Of a stretch of DNA of 64,000 nucleotides, positions 37,232-46,426 are shown in pieces (positions within the stretch are counted from its first letter, which is position 1; every line of letters begins with the position of its first letter). Source of the stretch: Paenibacillus polymyxa (GTDB taxonomy: Bacteria > Bacillota > Bacilli > Paenibacillales > Paenibacillaceae); contig NZ_CP015423.1 of the NCBI RefSeq assembly GCF_001719045.1, forward strand, positions 4,153,501 to 4,217,500, read 5' to 3'. Both the position numbers and the translations under genes were made by a program. The notes below the pieces were generated by a model. The model searched no databases. It was not told the DNA's origin and saw nothing but the letters and a program-made list of their open reading frames with translations.

Positions 37232-39529
37232 ATGATAAAAAAATGGTTATCCCATAGGTATACAGTCGTTTTATCTGGACTATTAGCGGTCGTAGCTATA
37301 GCGATGATTGCTTGGTTTATATACACGCCTTCAAGAAGCGCAGAATTGCAGACGGATAAAGTAGCGGCTGCCAGTCCAGTATGGAAGCTGGGTCAGAGGG
37401 ATGACTCTTCAGCGGAATTCAAAGGTGTGGTCGGTAGGGATAATATCGACATTTCTACAGCAGCTGCCACTACCGAATCGTCTGCTAAAGGAGCACTGTC
37501 AGCGTTGTCGGTAGCAGAAGAGAGTACAACAGTTCCGGTATTGCTCAGCAGTGGAGATATTCCTCCCGGTTTGAATGCGTCCACGAACCCTGAACTGACA
37601 CTTCAGTATAAGCTGAATCAGATACCTCCCAATGGTATGATATTCCGTGTTCGGATTTTGGATGCGGGCAAAGCAGTCCCGCAAATGGCTGTATTTTCAA
37701 ATCATCAGCTGTCCGGTATTATTCAGATTGCCGGGGTATCCGGTACTGGGAGTGCTTATAATTTCAAAAACAACTACGAGTTGTATATACCCAAAGAGCA
37801 ATTGCAAAGCGGTGTTAACGTACTCAAGCTAAAGACAGCGCGCTGCCTATACTGCTCCTCTGCAGAAGATAAAAATGTGTGGTGGACTTGGGATGACTTG
37901 AGCTTGGAGACGTTAGCTTCACCTGCGGTCGAACCGGTACACGGTAAATATATACTGACCGGAACAAATGTGAACAATAAAGAATTTTATTATGATCAGG
38001 GTGCAGTTAAGCATTTACCATACGTTCTCAAGTGGCTGGGCATTGCTTATAGTGGCAATGTCATGAGGGTCACCTGTGCCAGTAATGTGGGCAAGGCATG
38101 TACAGACGTGGATGATTACTATCAAACGTTAAAGCAGTATAATATGCAATCGTCTGCTTTGTATTTATATACAGGTGATATTAAGCTGCAAAAAGATGGT
38201 TCTCTGCCAGAGACAGCCAAGCAAAAGTTGCGCGATTATGTAAAAAAATACGGTTCTTATCTTCAATATTATGAAGTAGATAACGAACCTGGATTATTTA
38301 ATCGCTCCAAGGCGGTAAACCTGGCTGTGGCCAAGTGGTTGAATACAGAAGGCAAGCAATTGGCACCGCATCTCAAAACCGTAGCACCGGGCTGGGCCTA
38401 CTGGCCAACGTACTCTACCAAGGCGTGCAAAAATCAAACCAGTGGTACGCAAAAATGCGGTGACCCAGATGGATGGGAACGAGACCCGGCGCAACGTAAA
38501 CAGCTGGAGGAAGTCACCGACCTGACCAATGGACACGCCTATGGTGAATCGTATAATGAAGAGGGCGGAGGCAGCTTCGTCCAAAATTTGAAAACCTTCG
38601 GCGGTTCGAGCAATGGACTGGCGAAAAAGATGCTGAACACAGAGTTCGGTACCAATGATACGCATCGAGACAATCCAGATTACGGGGCTAGTCAGCCACA
38701 AGCAGCTGCATTCGACCGGATTATGCGTTCGCAAATTGGGTTTGCCGATATGTTTATCCAGCACGCTGCTTTTTATAAAGATTATACGCTGTTTAAAACA
38801 GGCTTCGATCTGCAAAGTCATAACCCGGCCAACACAGAAATTTATCCGTTCGGGCAAGGACAGGACACTCGCGTTAAGATCATGAGACGCTTGAGCTTAG
38901 CCTATGCCACCCATGGACAACCTCTGACTTATACAGTGCTGAATCCAGAGGATACCAAGGACAAGATGGTCTATGTTCGTGCGGTGGATACGTCCAAGCT
39001 TAAACCGCTGGCAGGTAGCGGCGCTACTTCAGACAAATTGCTGGTGAATCTAGTGAATTTCGAAGCTACCCCGCAGACCGTTCGTGTACGGGTAACGATG
39101 CCGAAAGCTGGTTTGTACACCGGTGAACGTTTTGGAGCAGGTTCTACTTACAGTCAGGCACAGCGTTCCATATCAGGGCTCAAGGCTTCTCCTGCCCTTG
39201 ATTTTGAAGAAAAGCTGGGTCCTGGCGAAGCGGTACAATATATTTTGGAATTAAAAAGTACAGATCAGACCGCAGCTTCAGCCCCAACAGGGGTGAAGGC
39301 TGCCTCTGTTCAGGATGGGGCGGTAAAGATTAATTGGCTTCAGGCAGAAGGCGTATCTTCCTATGATGTGCTGCGTGCTGACGGGACCGACGGGGCCTAT
39401 CAGGTGATTGCCTCGCAAGTAGCGGGAAACACGTATACAGACCGCACAGTAAAAGCTGGAGGCCACTATGTCTACAAAGTCCGGGCGACCGGAGGCACTC
39501 AGGTTTCCCAGGCAGCCGAGGTGGCTTAA
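37232..39529 (+). CDS. Membrane-anchored putative glycoside hydrolase (clan GH-A-like) with FN3 domain
   Basis: 765 aa, not assigned to a named family. An N-terminal membrane anchor or uncleaved signal (residues ~12-33) is followed by a beta-rich domain to about residue 235, then a TIM-barrel-like region. Two candidate catalytic acids sit where clan A enzymes carry them: Glu352 in YYEVDNEPGLF (the Asn-Glu pair) and Glu471 in MLNTEFGTND. A beta domain with VNLVNFEA follows, then an FN3 domain (APTGVKAASVQDG, YVYKVRA). Probably acts outside the cell on the polymer made here. ATG 37232 is spaced 8 nt from AGAGGG. Confidence 0.7.
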   Translation: MIKKWLSHRYTVVLSGLLAVVAIAMIAWFIYTPSRSAELQTDKVAAASPVWKLGQRDDSSAEFKGVVGRDNIDISTAAATTESSAKGALSALSVAEESTTVPVLLSSGDIPPGLNASTNPELTLQYKLNQIPPNGMIFRVRILDAGKAVPQMAVFSNHQLSGIIQIAGVSGTGSAYNFKNNYELYIPKEQLQSGVNVLKLKTARCLYCSSAEDKNVWWTWDDLSLETLASPAVEPVHGKYILTGTNVNNKEFYYDQGAVKHLPYVLKWLGIAYSGNVMRVTCASNVGKACTDVDDYYQTLKQYNMQSSALYLYTGDIKLQKDGSLPETAKQKLRDYVKKYGSYLQYYEVDNEPGLFNRSKAVNLAVAKWLNTEGKQLAPHLKTVAPGWAYWPTYSTKACKNQTSGTQKCGDPDGWERDPAQRKQLEEVTDLTNGHAYGESYNEEGGGSFVQNLKTFGGSSNGLAKKMLNTEFGTNDTHRDNPDYGASQPQAAAFDRIMRSQIGFADMFIQHAAFYKDYTLFKTGFDLQSHNPANTEIYPFGQGQDTRVKIMRRLSLAYATHGQPLTYTVLNPEDTKDKMVYVRAVDTSKLKPLAGSGATSDKLLVNLVNFEATPQTVRVRVTMPKAGLYTGERFGAGSTYSQAQRSISGLKASPALDFEEKLGPGEAVQYILELKSTDQTAASAPTGVKAASVQDGAVKINWLQAEGVSSYDVLRADGTDGAYQVIASQVAGNTYTDRTVKAGGHYVYKVRATGGTQVSQAAEVA

Positions 39530-39594
39530 TAACAGATCGGAATGTATATAGGACCTGAGTTAACGAATACCTAACATCATTTCGAAAGAAAACA

Positions 39595-39640
39595 AAAAAG
39601 AACCTATCAGGAGAAAATAGGACCTGACAGGTTCTTTTTT
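39595..39640 (+). terminator. Terminator after the hydrolase genes
   Basis: AAAAAGAACCT..TCAGG pairs with CCTGA..AGGTTCTTTTTT; ends in six Ts. Confidence 0.88.
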
Positions 39641-39840
39641 GTTGGAAAATCGTTCTGATTTGCCAATACTTTACGTATAATGAAGAAAAAAATAAGAAAA
39701 TCCTTTTATATTCTCGTCATAAGACGACAACATTGCAGGTATGTATTCATATATAATAGTTTTGTTCATGACTATACATACATGGTTTTGTGGGAAATCT
39801 CTTTCCGGGACCAAGAATAATAAAGCGAGGTTAGTGCTGA
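39641..39840 (+). other. Spacer before a small gene
   Basis: A/T-rich. Two TATAAT hexamers (near 39676 and 39755) could be -10 elements, but neither has a good -35. Nothing else is recognised. Confidence 0.25.
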
Positions 39841-40023
39841 ATGAACAAGGAGACAGAATTAGAGGTGAACAACCCTCTTTTTCAAAACAACGTACGGAAA
39901 GTAGACAAAGCCGCTATCGACTTGGACATCCGGGACATTTTGCTTCAATGTGGGCTCACGATGCCAGAATGGCTAGAAAACGACGCTGATGGAACCACAT
40001 ACCGGAAGGACAAGCGCGTGTAA
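39841..40023 (+). CDS. Small hypothetical protein, 60 aa
   Basis: Open frame MNKETELEVN to the end at RKDKRV, with GCGAGG about 10 nt before the ATG. The peptide is acidic at the start and holds a predicted helix (KAAIDLDIRDILLQCGLTMPEWLEN) with hydrophobic spacing. I do not recognise it. It converges on the XRE gene (53 bp between stops), the position where small partners of such repressors are sometimes found; that is a guess from context only. Confidence 0.5.
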   Translation: MNKETELEVNNPLFQNNVRKVDKAAIDLDIRDILLQCGLTMPEWLENDADGTTYRKDKRV

Positions 40024-40076
40024 ATTCCACCGGCTGGTCCTACTTGAGCGAGACGTGAAGCAGTCGGCCGCTTTCT

Positions 40077-40445
40077 TTATTCCATCATTCGTTCCATTCG
40101 GACAAATGCAATAAAACGTTTGGCTTCTTCCTCAGACAAGGTGCGTCCGTCAATGGTCAGGTTGAAACGTTGCAGAATATCCTCGTCGGACAGTTCAAGC
40201 TGGTCCACAAATTCCCTCACATCTGAATCCAATATCGCTGCCGGATGGCTCGTACGTCCCACCAAGTAGTCAATCGTTACCCCGAAAATATCAGCGAGCT
40301 TGGTCAGGATCTCAAAATCTGGCTTGCGCCTATTTTTTTCATAGTGAGAAAGAGCTGCCCGCGTAATTCCGAGGGATTGCGCTAGTTCCTCTTGTTTTAA
40401 TCCCTTATGTTCTCGTAATTCAGCGATGCGGGTGCCATAATTCAT
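40077..40445 (-). CDS. XRE-family transcriptional regulator
   Basis: 122 aa. The N-terminal Cro/C1-type HTH is clear: GTRIAELREHKGLKQEELAQ, LGITRAALSHYEKNRRKPDF, then LADIFGVTIDYLVGRTS. The C-terminal half (SDEDILQRF, LSEEEAKRFIAFVRMERM) is the helical part seen in many small Firmicutes repressors. AGGAGG lies just upstream on this strand. It is divergent from block 2, and the shared region contains paired GATAC-N5-GTATC operators, also found before the sulfotransferase gene, so it is the natural candidate to bind both. Confidence 0.9.
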   Translation of the reverse strand: MNYGTRIAELREHKGLKQEELAQSLGITRAALSHYEKNRRKPDFEILTKLADIFGVTIDYLVGRTSHPAAILDSDVREFVDQLELSDEDILQRFNLTIDGRTLSEEEAKRFIAFVRMERMME

Positions 40446-40498
40446 CTGTTTTTCCTCCTGAAGGCAAGGTTAAGAAAGGTAAAAAAGCAATTTTACGC

Positions 40499-40527
40499 TT
40501 GACAAGATACGTTTTGTATCATAAATT
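40499..40527 (+). promoter_or_regulatory. Promoter of polysaccharide block 2 with an operator in its spacer
   Basis: TTGACA (40499-40504), 17 bp, TAAATT (40522-40527). The spacer holds the perfect inverted repeat GATAC-GTTTT-GTATC (40506-40520). 26 of 29 positions match the promoter at 63187-63215. Confidence 0.8.
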
Positions 40528-40537
40528 AGTTATGTAA

Positions 40538-40552
40538 GTTACATAACGTATC
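40538..40552 (+). promoter_or_regulatory. Second operator of the block-2 promoter
   Basis: GTTAC-ATAAC-GTATC, one mismatch from the perfect operator, 32 bp downstream of the first (start to start), about three helical turns. Confidence 0.6.
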
Positions 40553-40772
40553 TTTATTTCATAGTTTTCACTTATGTCTTCGTTTATATACCCTAAGAGG
40601 CCACCGATTATTGAGCATTTTGTGCTTATTCGCTGGCTAGACCTTCTATGCGCTATTATACAACATTTTACTATAGATTAGAGGGTCATGCATCGTTCTT
40701 TTCCCCGTTATGCAGAGGATCAGTACAAGCGTTATTGCATCGAAAACAAGTCAATCAGGGAGGACTGGTCTT

Positions 40773-41522
40773 GTGCAGTTGAAAGAGTACATCCGTTTGA
40801 TCCGTAAAAGAATGTGGTTGATTGGTAGCATCGTACTGCTGGTATGTACTGTAGTGGGCATAAAAAATGTATATTTTACCCCGCAGATTTATGAAGCTAC
40901 CGCAAAGCTCATTATCAACCAGACGCCACGACCGGATCGTGCAGGTGTCGTTGATTACAGTGTAGTTCAAACGAATATAGCCTTAACGAACTCCTATAAG
41001 CAAATTATGATCTCCTCGGCGATTATGGATCAGGTGGTCGCCAGCTTCCCCGACCTTAAGGTCACTCCGTCAGCTTTGGCGCAAAAATTAAGAGTGAACA
41101 CCGCAGGTGATTCACAGGTCATGGATGTAACAATCCGCGATTTATCGTATACGAAGGCTGTGAAAACCGTCAATGCGGTAGCCAAAGTATTCAAACGGCA
41201 AATTCCCTCTATCATGAAAATGGACAATGTCACCATCCTAAGCGAAGCCAGTCTGAATGATCCAGCAGTTCCCGTGAATAGTAATCCCGCTATACAGATA
41301 TTTATTGCTTTTGCCACCTCTTTATTGTTGGGAATAGGTTTGGCATTTTTGCTGGAGGTACTGGATGATACATTTAAGAATGAAGAGGATATTGAAAAAG
41401 AACTCGGTCTGCCTACCCTATCCCTGATTACAAAAATGAAAAAAGAAGATAAACGCTCTGACAGCTCGACTACAACTCCTAAACAGGTAGGTGAAGGGCA
41501 ATATGCCGCGATTAATCAATAA
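40773..41522 (+). CDS. Polysaccharide chain-length modulator / BY-kinase activator, block 2
   Basis: 249 aa. Paralogue of the block-1 modulator: EYIRLIRKRMWLIGSIVLLV as the first helix, an outside Wzz domain (IYEATAKLIINQTPRP), a second helix near residues 173-195 and a short cytoplasmic tail. GTG 40773 follows AGGGAGG by 9 nt and aligns with the block-1 start; the frame runs back to ATG 40710 without a good site. It overlaps the next gene by 20 nt. Confidence 0.87.
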   Translation: MQLKEYIRLIRKRMWLIGSIVLLVCTVVGIKNVYFTPQIYEATAKLIINQTPRPDRAGVVDYSVVQTNIALTNSYKQIMISSAIMDQVVASFPDLKVTPSALAQKLRVNTAGDSQVMDVTIRDLSYTKAVKTVNAVAKVFKRQIPSIMKMDNVTILSEASLNDPAVPVNSNPAIQIFIAFATSLLLGIGLAFLLEVLDDTFKNEEDIEKELGLPTLSLITKMKKEDKRSDSSTTTPKQVGEGQYAAINQ

Positions 41523-42189
41523 TCAGCTCGTTACATCCCTACATGCTCAGTCTTCCGTTTCGGAGGAGTACCGCATGCTTCGTACTAACATCCAGTTTTC
41601 TTCTATAGACGAGCCGATTGAGGTTATGATGGTGGCGTCCGCCCAGGCGGGTGAAGGCAGAACGGTCACGATTAGCAATTTGGCTGTAACCTATGCGCAA
41701 GAGGGGAAAAAGGTGCTGATTATGGACATGGATCTGCGTCGTTCCTCTTTGCACCATATGTTTGGTTTGCGTAATCATACAGGGCTGACACGGGTGCTTG
41801 CCAATCAACAGGCATGGCAGGATGTGGTTCAGGAAACCGGGATTGACCATCTGCATGCAATTACAGCCGGGCCGAACCCGCCCAATCCGTCCGAGATGCT
41901 CAGTTCCCGCAGAATGAATGCTCTGCTGGTTGAGCTAAAAGAACATTATGACGTGATCTTAATGGATACGCCGCCGTTGCTGTCCTTTCCGGATGGCTTA
42001 ATTATAAGCGCTATGTGTGACGGAGTCATTCTGGTGGTGCAGGCAGGGAAGGTCAAAAAGGATGTCGTCAAGAAAGCAAAAGCGAATTTGGAAAGAGTAA
42101 AGGCGCGCATTCTGGGTGTCGTACTTAATAATGTGAAGCGTTCGAATACCCGCGCCGAGAGGGGTATGGAGGAACGCAATCTGACATGA
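41503..42189 (+). CDS. BY-kinase-like ATPase with altered P-loop, block 2
   Basis: 228 aa. Overall CpsD/CapB-type: Walker A' VLIMDMDLRRSS and Walker B VILMDTPPLL are intact, but Walker A reads ASAQAGEGRTVT, with Arg53 where the family has the invariant Lys. The C-terminus (RSNTRAERGMEERNLT) has no Tyr cluster. It may bind nucleotide weakly or act as a scaffold beside the block-1 kinase. ATG 41503 fits GAAGGG upstream. Confidence 0.88.
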   Translation: MPRLINNQLVTSLHAQSSVSEEYRMLRTNIQFSSIDEPIEVMMVASAQAGEGRTVTISNLAVTYAQEGKKVLIMDMDLRRSSLHHMFGLRNHTGLTRVLANQQAWQDVVQETGIDHLHAITAGPNPPNPSEMLSSRRMNALLVELKEHYDVILMDTPPLLSFPDGLIISAMCDGVILVVQAGKVKKDVVKKAKANLERVKARILGVVLNNVKRSNTRAERGMEERNLT

Positions 42190-42274
42190 ATAAAAAGGAG
42201 GAAAATGAGAGTATATAAAATTCTTTTAACAATGTATAAATAATAATTATCAATAAGGAGCGAGGTGATGAGAC

Positions 42275-42973
42275 GTGTCTTCTTCCCGCTCGAACGAGGC
42301 CGAAGTGCTGGGCGCGTCAGTGGATGTATATTCGGTCGCTCATGGGCTTGAACGGCGGCAAGGATGGAACGTATACCCGTTCGTGAAGCGAAGCATGGAT
42401 ATTATATTGTCTTTCATTGGAATCATCGTGTTATGCCCGGTATTTCTGCTTGTCATTTTGCTGATTAAGCTGGAGGACCCAAAAGGCAGTGCGTTATTTT
42501 ATCAAGTACGTATTGGGAAAAATGAGCGTCCGTTTCGCATGATCAAATTTCGTTCCATGGTGTCTGATGCCGAGGCGAGATTGTCTGCACTGCTGGTGGA
42601 AAATGAAATTGAGGGTGCGATGTTCAAAATGCGGGACGATCCCCGAATTACCCGTGTGGGTCGCTTTCTTCGCAGAACGAGCATCGACGAGCTGCCACAA
42701 CTGTTCAATGTACTGCGTGGGCAGATGAGTCTGGTAGGACCCAGACCCCCGTTGCCAAGAGAAGTCCATAATTACACAGTGAGGGATAAGCTGCGTCTGA
42801 CGGTTACACCAGGCTGCACCGGTCTATGGCAGATCAGCGGTCGTAATCATCTAAGCTTTAACCAGATGGTAGAACTGGATTTGGAGTACATATCCAGACG
42901 CAGTTTCCGCACAGATATGATCATTATGCTGAAAACATTTCGTGTGCTGCTAGGCTCCAAGGATGCGTATTAA
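42275..42973 (+). CDS. Priming undecaprenyl-phosphate sugar-1-phosphate transferase, block 2
   Basis: 232 aa, a clear paralogue of the block-1 enzyme: VKRSMDIILSFIGIIVLCPVFLL hairpin, LEDPKGSALFYQVRIGKNERPF, KFRSMV, TSIDELPQLFNVLRG, GPRPPLPREV and PGCTGLWQISGRN. GTG 42275 sits after AAGGAG/GAGGTGA. A second priming enzyme means a second lipid-linked repeat unit can be started independently. Confidence 0.93.
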   Translation: MSSSRSNEAEVLGASVDVYSVAHGLERRQGWNVYPFVKRSMDIILSFIGIIVLCPVFLLVILLIKLEDPKGSALFYQVRIGKNERPFRMIKFRSMVSDAEARLSALLVENEIEGAMFKMRDDPRITRVGRFLRRTSIDELPQLFNVLRGQMSLVGPRPPLPREVHNYTVRDKLRLTVTPGCTGLWQISGRNHLSFNQMVELDLEYISRRSFRTDMIIMLKTFRVLLGSKDAY

Positions 42974-43009
42974 AGTCTTTCATTTTCACGAAGAAGGTAG
43001 GGGATAAGT

Positions 43010-43948
43010 ATGGATCTTCATTCCAACATATATGTAGCAGGGCATAACGGACTGGTGGGTTCCGCTATTGTCCGAGCGCTTCAGAATGCGGGTTACCGTC
43101 ATATTATTACTCGCACAAGCCGTGAGCTGGATCTACGCAATAAAGAGGCGGTAGATCATTTTTTTGAAACAGAGCCTGTGGATTATGTATTTCTGGCAGC
43201 GGCCAAAGTTGGTGGGATTTTGGCGAATAGCGAATATCCGGCTGATTTTATCCGTGACAATCTGCTTATACAAACGAATGTGATTGATGCGGCGTACCGG
43301 GCGAATGTAGGCAAGCTGTTATTCCTCGGCTCTACCTGTATCTATCCTAAATTTGCTCCGCAGCCGTTGCGAGAAGAATATCTGCTTACGGGTGAACTGG
43401 AGCCTACTAATGAGGCCTATGCGATTGCTAAAATTGCCGGGATTAAAATGTGTCAGTCTTACAACCGTCAGTATGGAACCCGGTTTATTTCTGTGATGCC
43501 GACGAATTTATACGGTCCGGGCGACAATTTTGATCTCCAGACCTCTCATGTGCTACCTGCGCTCATCCGCAAGTTTCATGAAAGCAAGCTGAATCAATCT
43601 CCGACTGTAGAAGTATGGGGCTCTGGTACGCCGCGCCGAGAATTTCTTCATTCTGATGATTTGGCTGAAGCCTGTCTGTTCCTGATGAACAATTATGAAG
43701 GAAATGAAATTGTAAATATCGGCGTAGGTGAGGATATCTCCATTCGTGAGCTGGCTGAACGAGTGAAGAATGTAGTCGGCTATGAGGGAGAAATTACCTT
43801 TAACACCTCCGCTCCTGATGGAACGCCGCGTAAGTTGGTAGATGTATCCCGAATTTCCGGGCTGGGCTGGTCGGCGCGTATTTCACTAGAAGAGGGATTA
43901 AGGTCTGTGTATCAGGCATTTCAAGGCCTGGATCTGGTTGAACAATAA
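43010..43948 (+). CDS. fcl: GDP-L-fucose synthase
   Basis: Epimerase/reductase that turns GDP-4-keto-6-deoxymannose into GDP-L-fucose with NADPH. 312 aa, SDR extended fold: [37 protein letters not shown], and catalytic Tyr/Lys in [14 protein letters not shown], then [13 protein letters not shown]. It sits immediately before gmd (21 bp). Confidence 0.96.
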   Translation: MDLHSNIYVAGHNGLVGSAIVRALQNAGYRHIITRTSRELDLRNKEAVDHFFETEPVDYVFLAAAKVGGILANSEYPADFIRDNLLIQTNVIDAAYRANVGKLLFLGSTCIYPKFAPQPLREEYLLTGELEPTNEAYAIAKIAGIKMCQSYNRQYGTRFISVMPTNLYGPGDNFDLQTSHVLPALIRKFHESKLNQSPTVEVWGSGTPRREFLHSDDLAEACLFLMNNYEGNEIVNIGVGEDISIRELAERVKNVVGYEGEITFNTSAPDGTPRKLVDVSRISGLGWSARISLEEGLRSVYQAFQGLDLVEQ

Positions 43949-44959
<1,011 letters not shown>

Positions 44960-45082
44960 GAGATGGAGGGGCCACCCGCCTGAGCGGGGGTCTCTTCGCT
45001 GTACATTGATTGCAGCTGCATTGACAGAACAGCAGGTTATAAGGCTGTGCGAAAGGTCATTTTTTAAGATGGAGTAAAACCT

Positions 45083-46426
45083 ATGACATTAGTCAAAAAA
45101 CGCGCCAAACCGCGCAGAAGTTTGCTGGTGAATACATCCTGGCTGTTCGGTGACAAAATGATTCGCATGGTGTTTGGCCTGGCAGTCAGCATCATCATGG
45201 CGAGAGTGTTAGGACCAGAGGAACTGGGAAAGTGGAATTATGCGGAATCCTTTTTCGGGATGTTTCTGATTTTCACGACCCTTGGCTTTGATTCTATATT
45301 AGTACGCGATCTTGTCAAAGACCCCAAGGATGAGCATGAGCTATTGGGGACGGCGGTTCTGCTGAAATTGGTAGGTACTCTGATAGCCATTGTACTGTCC
45401 TATTCCTTCATTTCACTGCTCAGACCGGAAGATAGTTCAGTGCGGTTGATCAATCTGATTCTGGCTACGGCCTCGATATTTCAATTGTTTGATATCATCG
45501 ACTACTGGTTTCGTGCGCAGATGTTGTCCAAATACACGGTCGTTGCCAAGAATACCGCTTTTGTTCTCGGCTCCACCATCAAAATCATTCTTTTGTTGTC
45601 CGGTGTTCCGATATGGTTGGTGGCGTTGTGTGCTCATGGAGAGTTTCTGTTGGGAAGCCTGCTGCTGCTGTATTTCTTCCATAAGGAAGGACGACGTGTG
45701 AACCGATGGACGTTCCGCTTAACCACAGCTCGGCGAATCATGAATCACAGCTGGCCGCTTATATTGTCATCCTCCGCTGTATATGTACAGGCACGGATCG
45801 ATCAAGTCATTATCGGTGAACTGCTGGGGAATGCTGCGGTCGGGCAATACTCCGTTGCACTCCGACTCATCGAAGTGCTGGGCTTCATTCCGGTCGTTCT
45901 GACGACGGCTTATGCTCCGGTGGTGACGCGTTCCAAGCAGAAAGGAAGCGACGAATACAGACAGACATTGTCCAAGGTGTATCGGCTGATGTTTATATGC
46001 TTTCTTGTGACCTCGGTACCTTTATTTTTTCTATCGCAATGGGTAGTGGTTGTGCTGTATGGGAGAGAATTTACCGAAGCAGGTTCGCTGTTGTCTCTGT
46101 TTGCAATTCGTCTGTTTTTCACCAACTTCAGTGTTGCTAAAAGCTTGTTTATTACCAATGAAAATTTGTTTAGATACACGCTGCTGACCTCGGTGGTAGG
46201 GGCGGTTACGAATATCGCTTTCAATTACGCGCTAATCCCTTTGCTTGGTGTGCGAGGGTCGTTAGTGGCGACGATCTTGTCCTTTACGATATCTGTATTT
46301 CTATTAGATTTGCTGTTTAAGGAAGTTAAATCTAATTTGGGTTGGATGATAAAGTCCATCCTGACCTTTTGGCGTGTTCAAATTACAGTACCGAAAGTTG
46401 GAGAGAACAATCATGATACCCATTAA
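45083..46426 (+). CDS. Wzx-type polysaccharide flippase, block 2
   Basis: 447-aa MOP-superfamily protein with 12-14 helices: LLVNTSWLFGDKMIRMVFGL and MARVLGPEELGKWNYAESFFGMF at the start, ILSSSAVYVQARIDQVIIGELLG in the middle. Closer in style to RfbX/Wzx of the Polysacc_synt_C group than the block-1 flippase. It overlaps the next gene by 14 nt. The 120-bp gap before it contains a GC-rich hairpin (near 44972-44992) without a T run. Confidence 0.9.
   Translation: MTLVKKRAKPRRSLLVNTSWLFGDKMIRMVFGLAVSIIMARVLGPEELGKWNYAESFFGMFLIFTTLGFDSILVRDLVKDPKDEHELLGTAVLLKLVGTLIAIVLSYSFISLLRPEDSSVRLINLILATASIFQLFDIIDYWFRAQMLSKYTVVAKNTAFVLGSTIKIILLLSGVPIWLVALCAHGEFLLGSLLLLYFFHKEGRRVNRWTFRLTTARRIMNHSWPLILSSSAVYVQARIDQVIIGELLGNAAVGQYSVALRLIEVLGFIPVVLTTAYAPVVTRSKQKGSDEYRQTLSKVYRLMFICFLVTSVPLFFLSQWVVVVLYGREFTEAGSLLSLFAIRLFFTNFSVAKSLFITNENLFRYTLLTSVVGAVTNIAFNYALIPLLGVRGSLVATILSFTISVFLLDLLFKEVKSNLGWMIKSILTFWRVQITVPKVGENNHDTH

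Larger units (their letters stand above)
40446..40772 (+). other. Divergent regulatory region between the XRE gene and block 2
   Basis: No gene. It contains the block-2 promoter with its twin operators (listed separately) and a leader of about 245 nt. GTTATGTAAGTTACATAAC at 40529-40547 is a 19-bp palindrome overlapping the second operator. No riboswitch or terminator is seen in the leader. Confidence 0.7.

Noticed and set aside
44960..45082. GC-rich hairpin before the block-2 flippase as a terminator
   Set aside because: No T run follows, and gmd and the flippase probably share a transcript.
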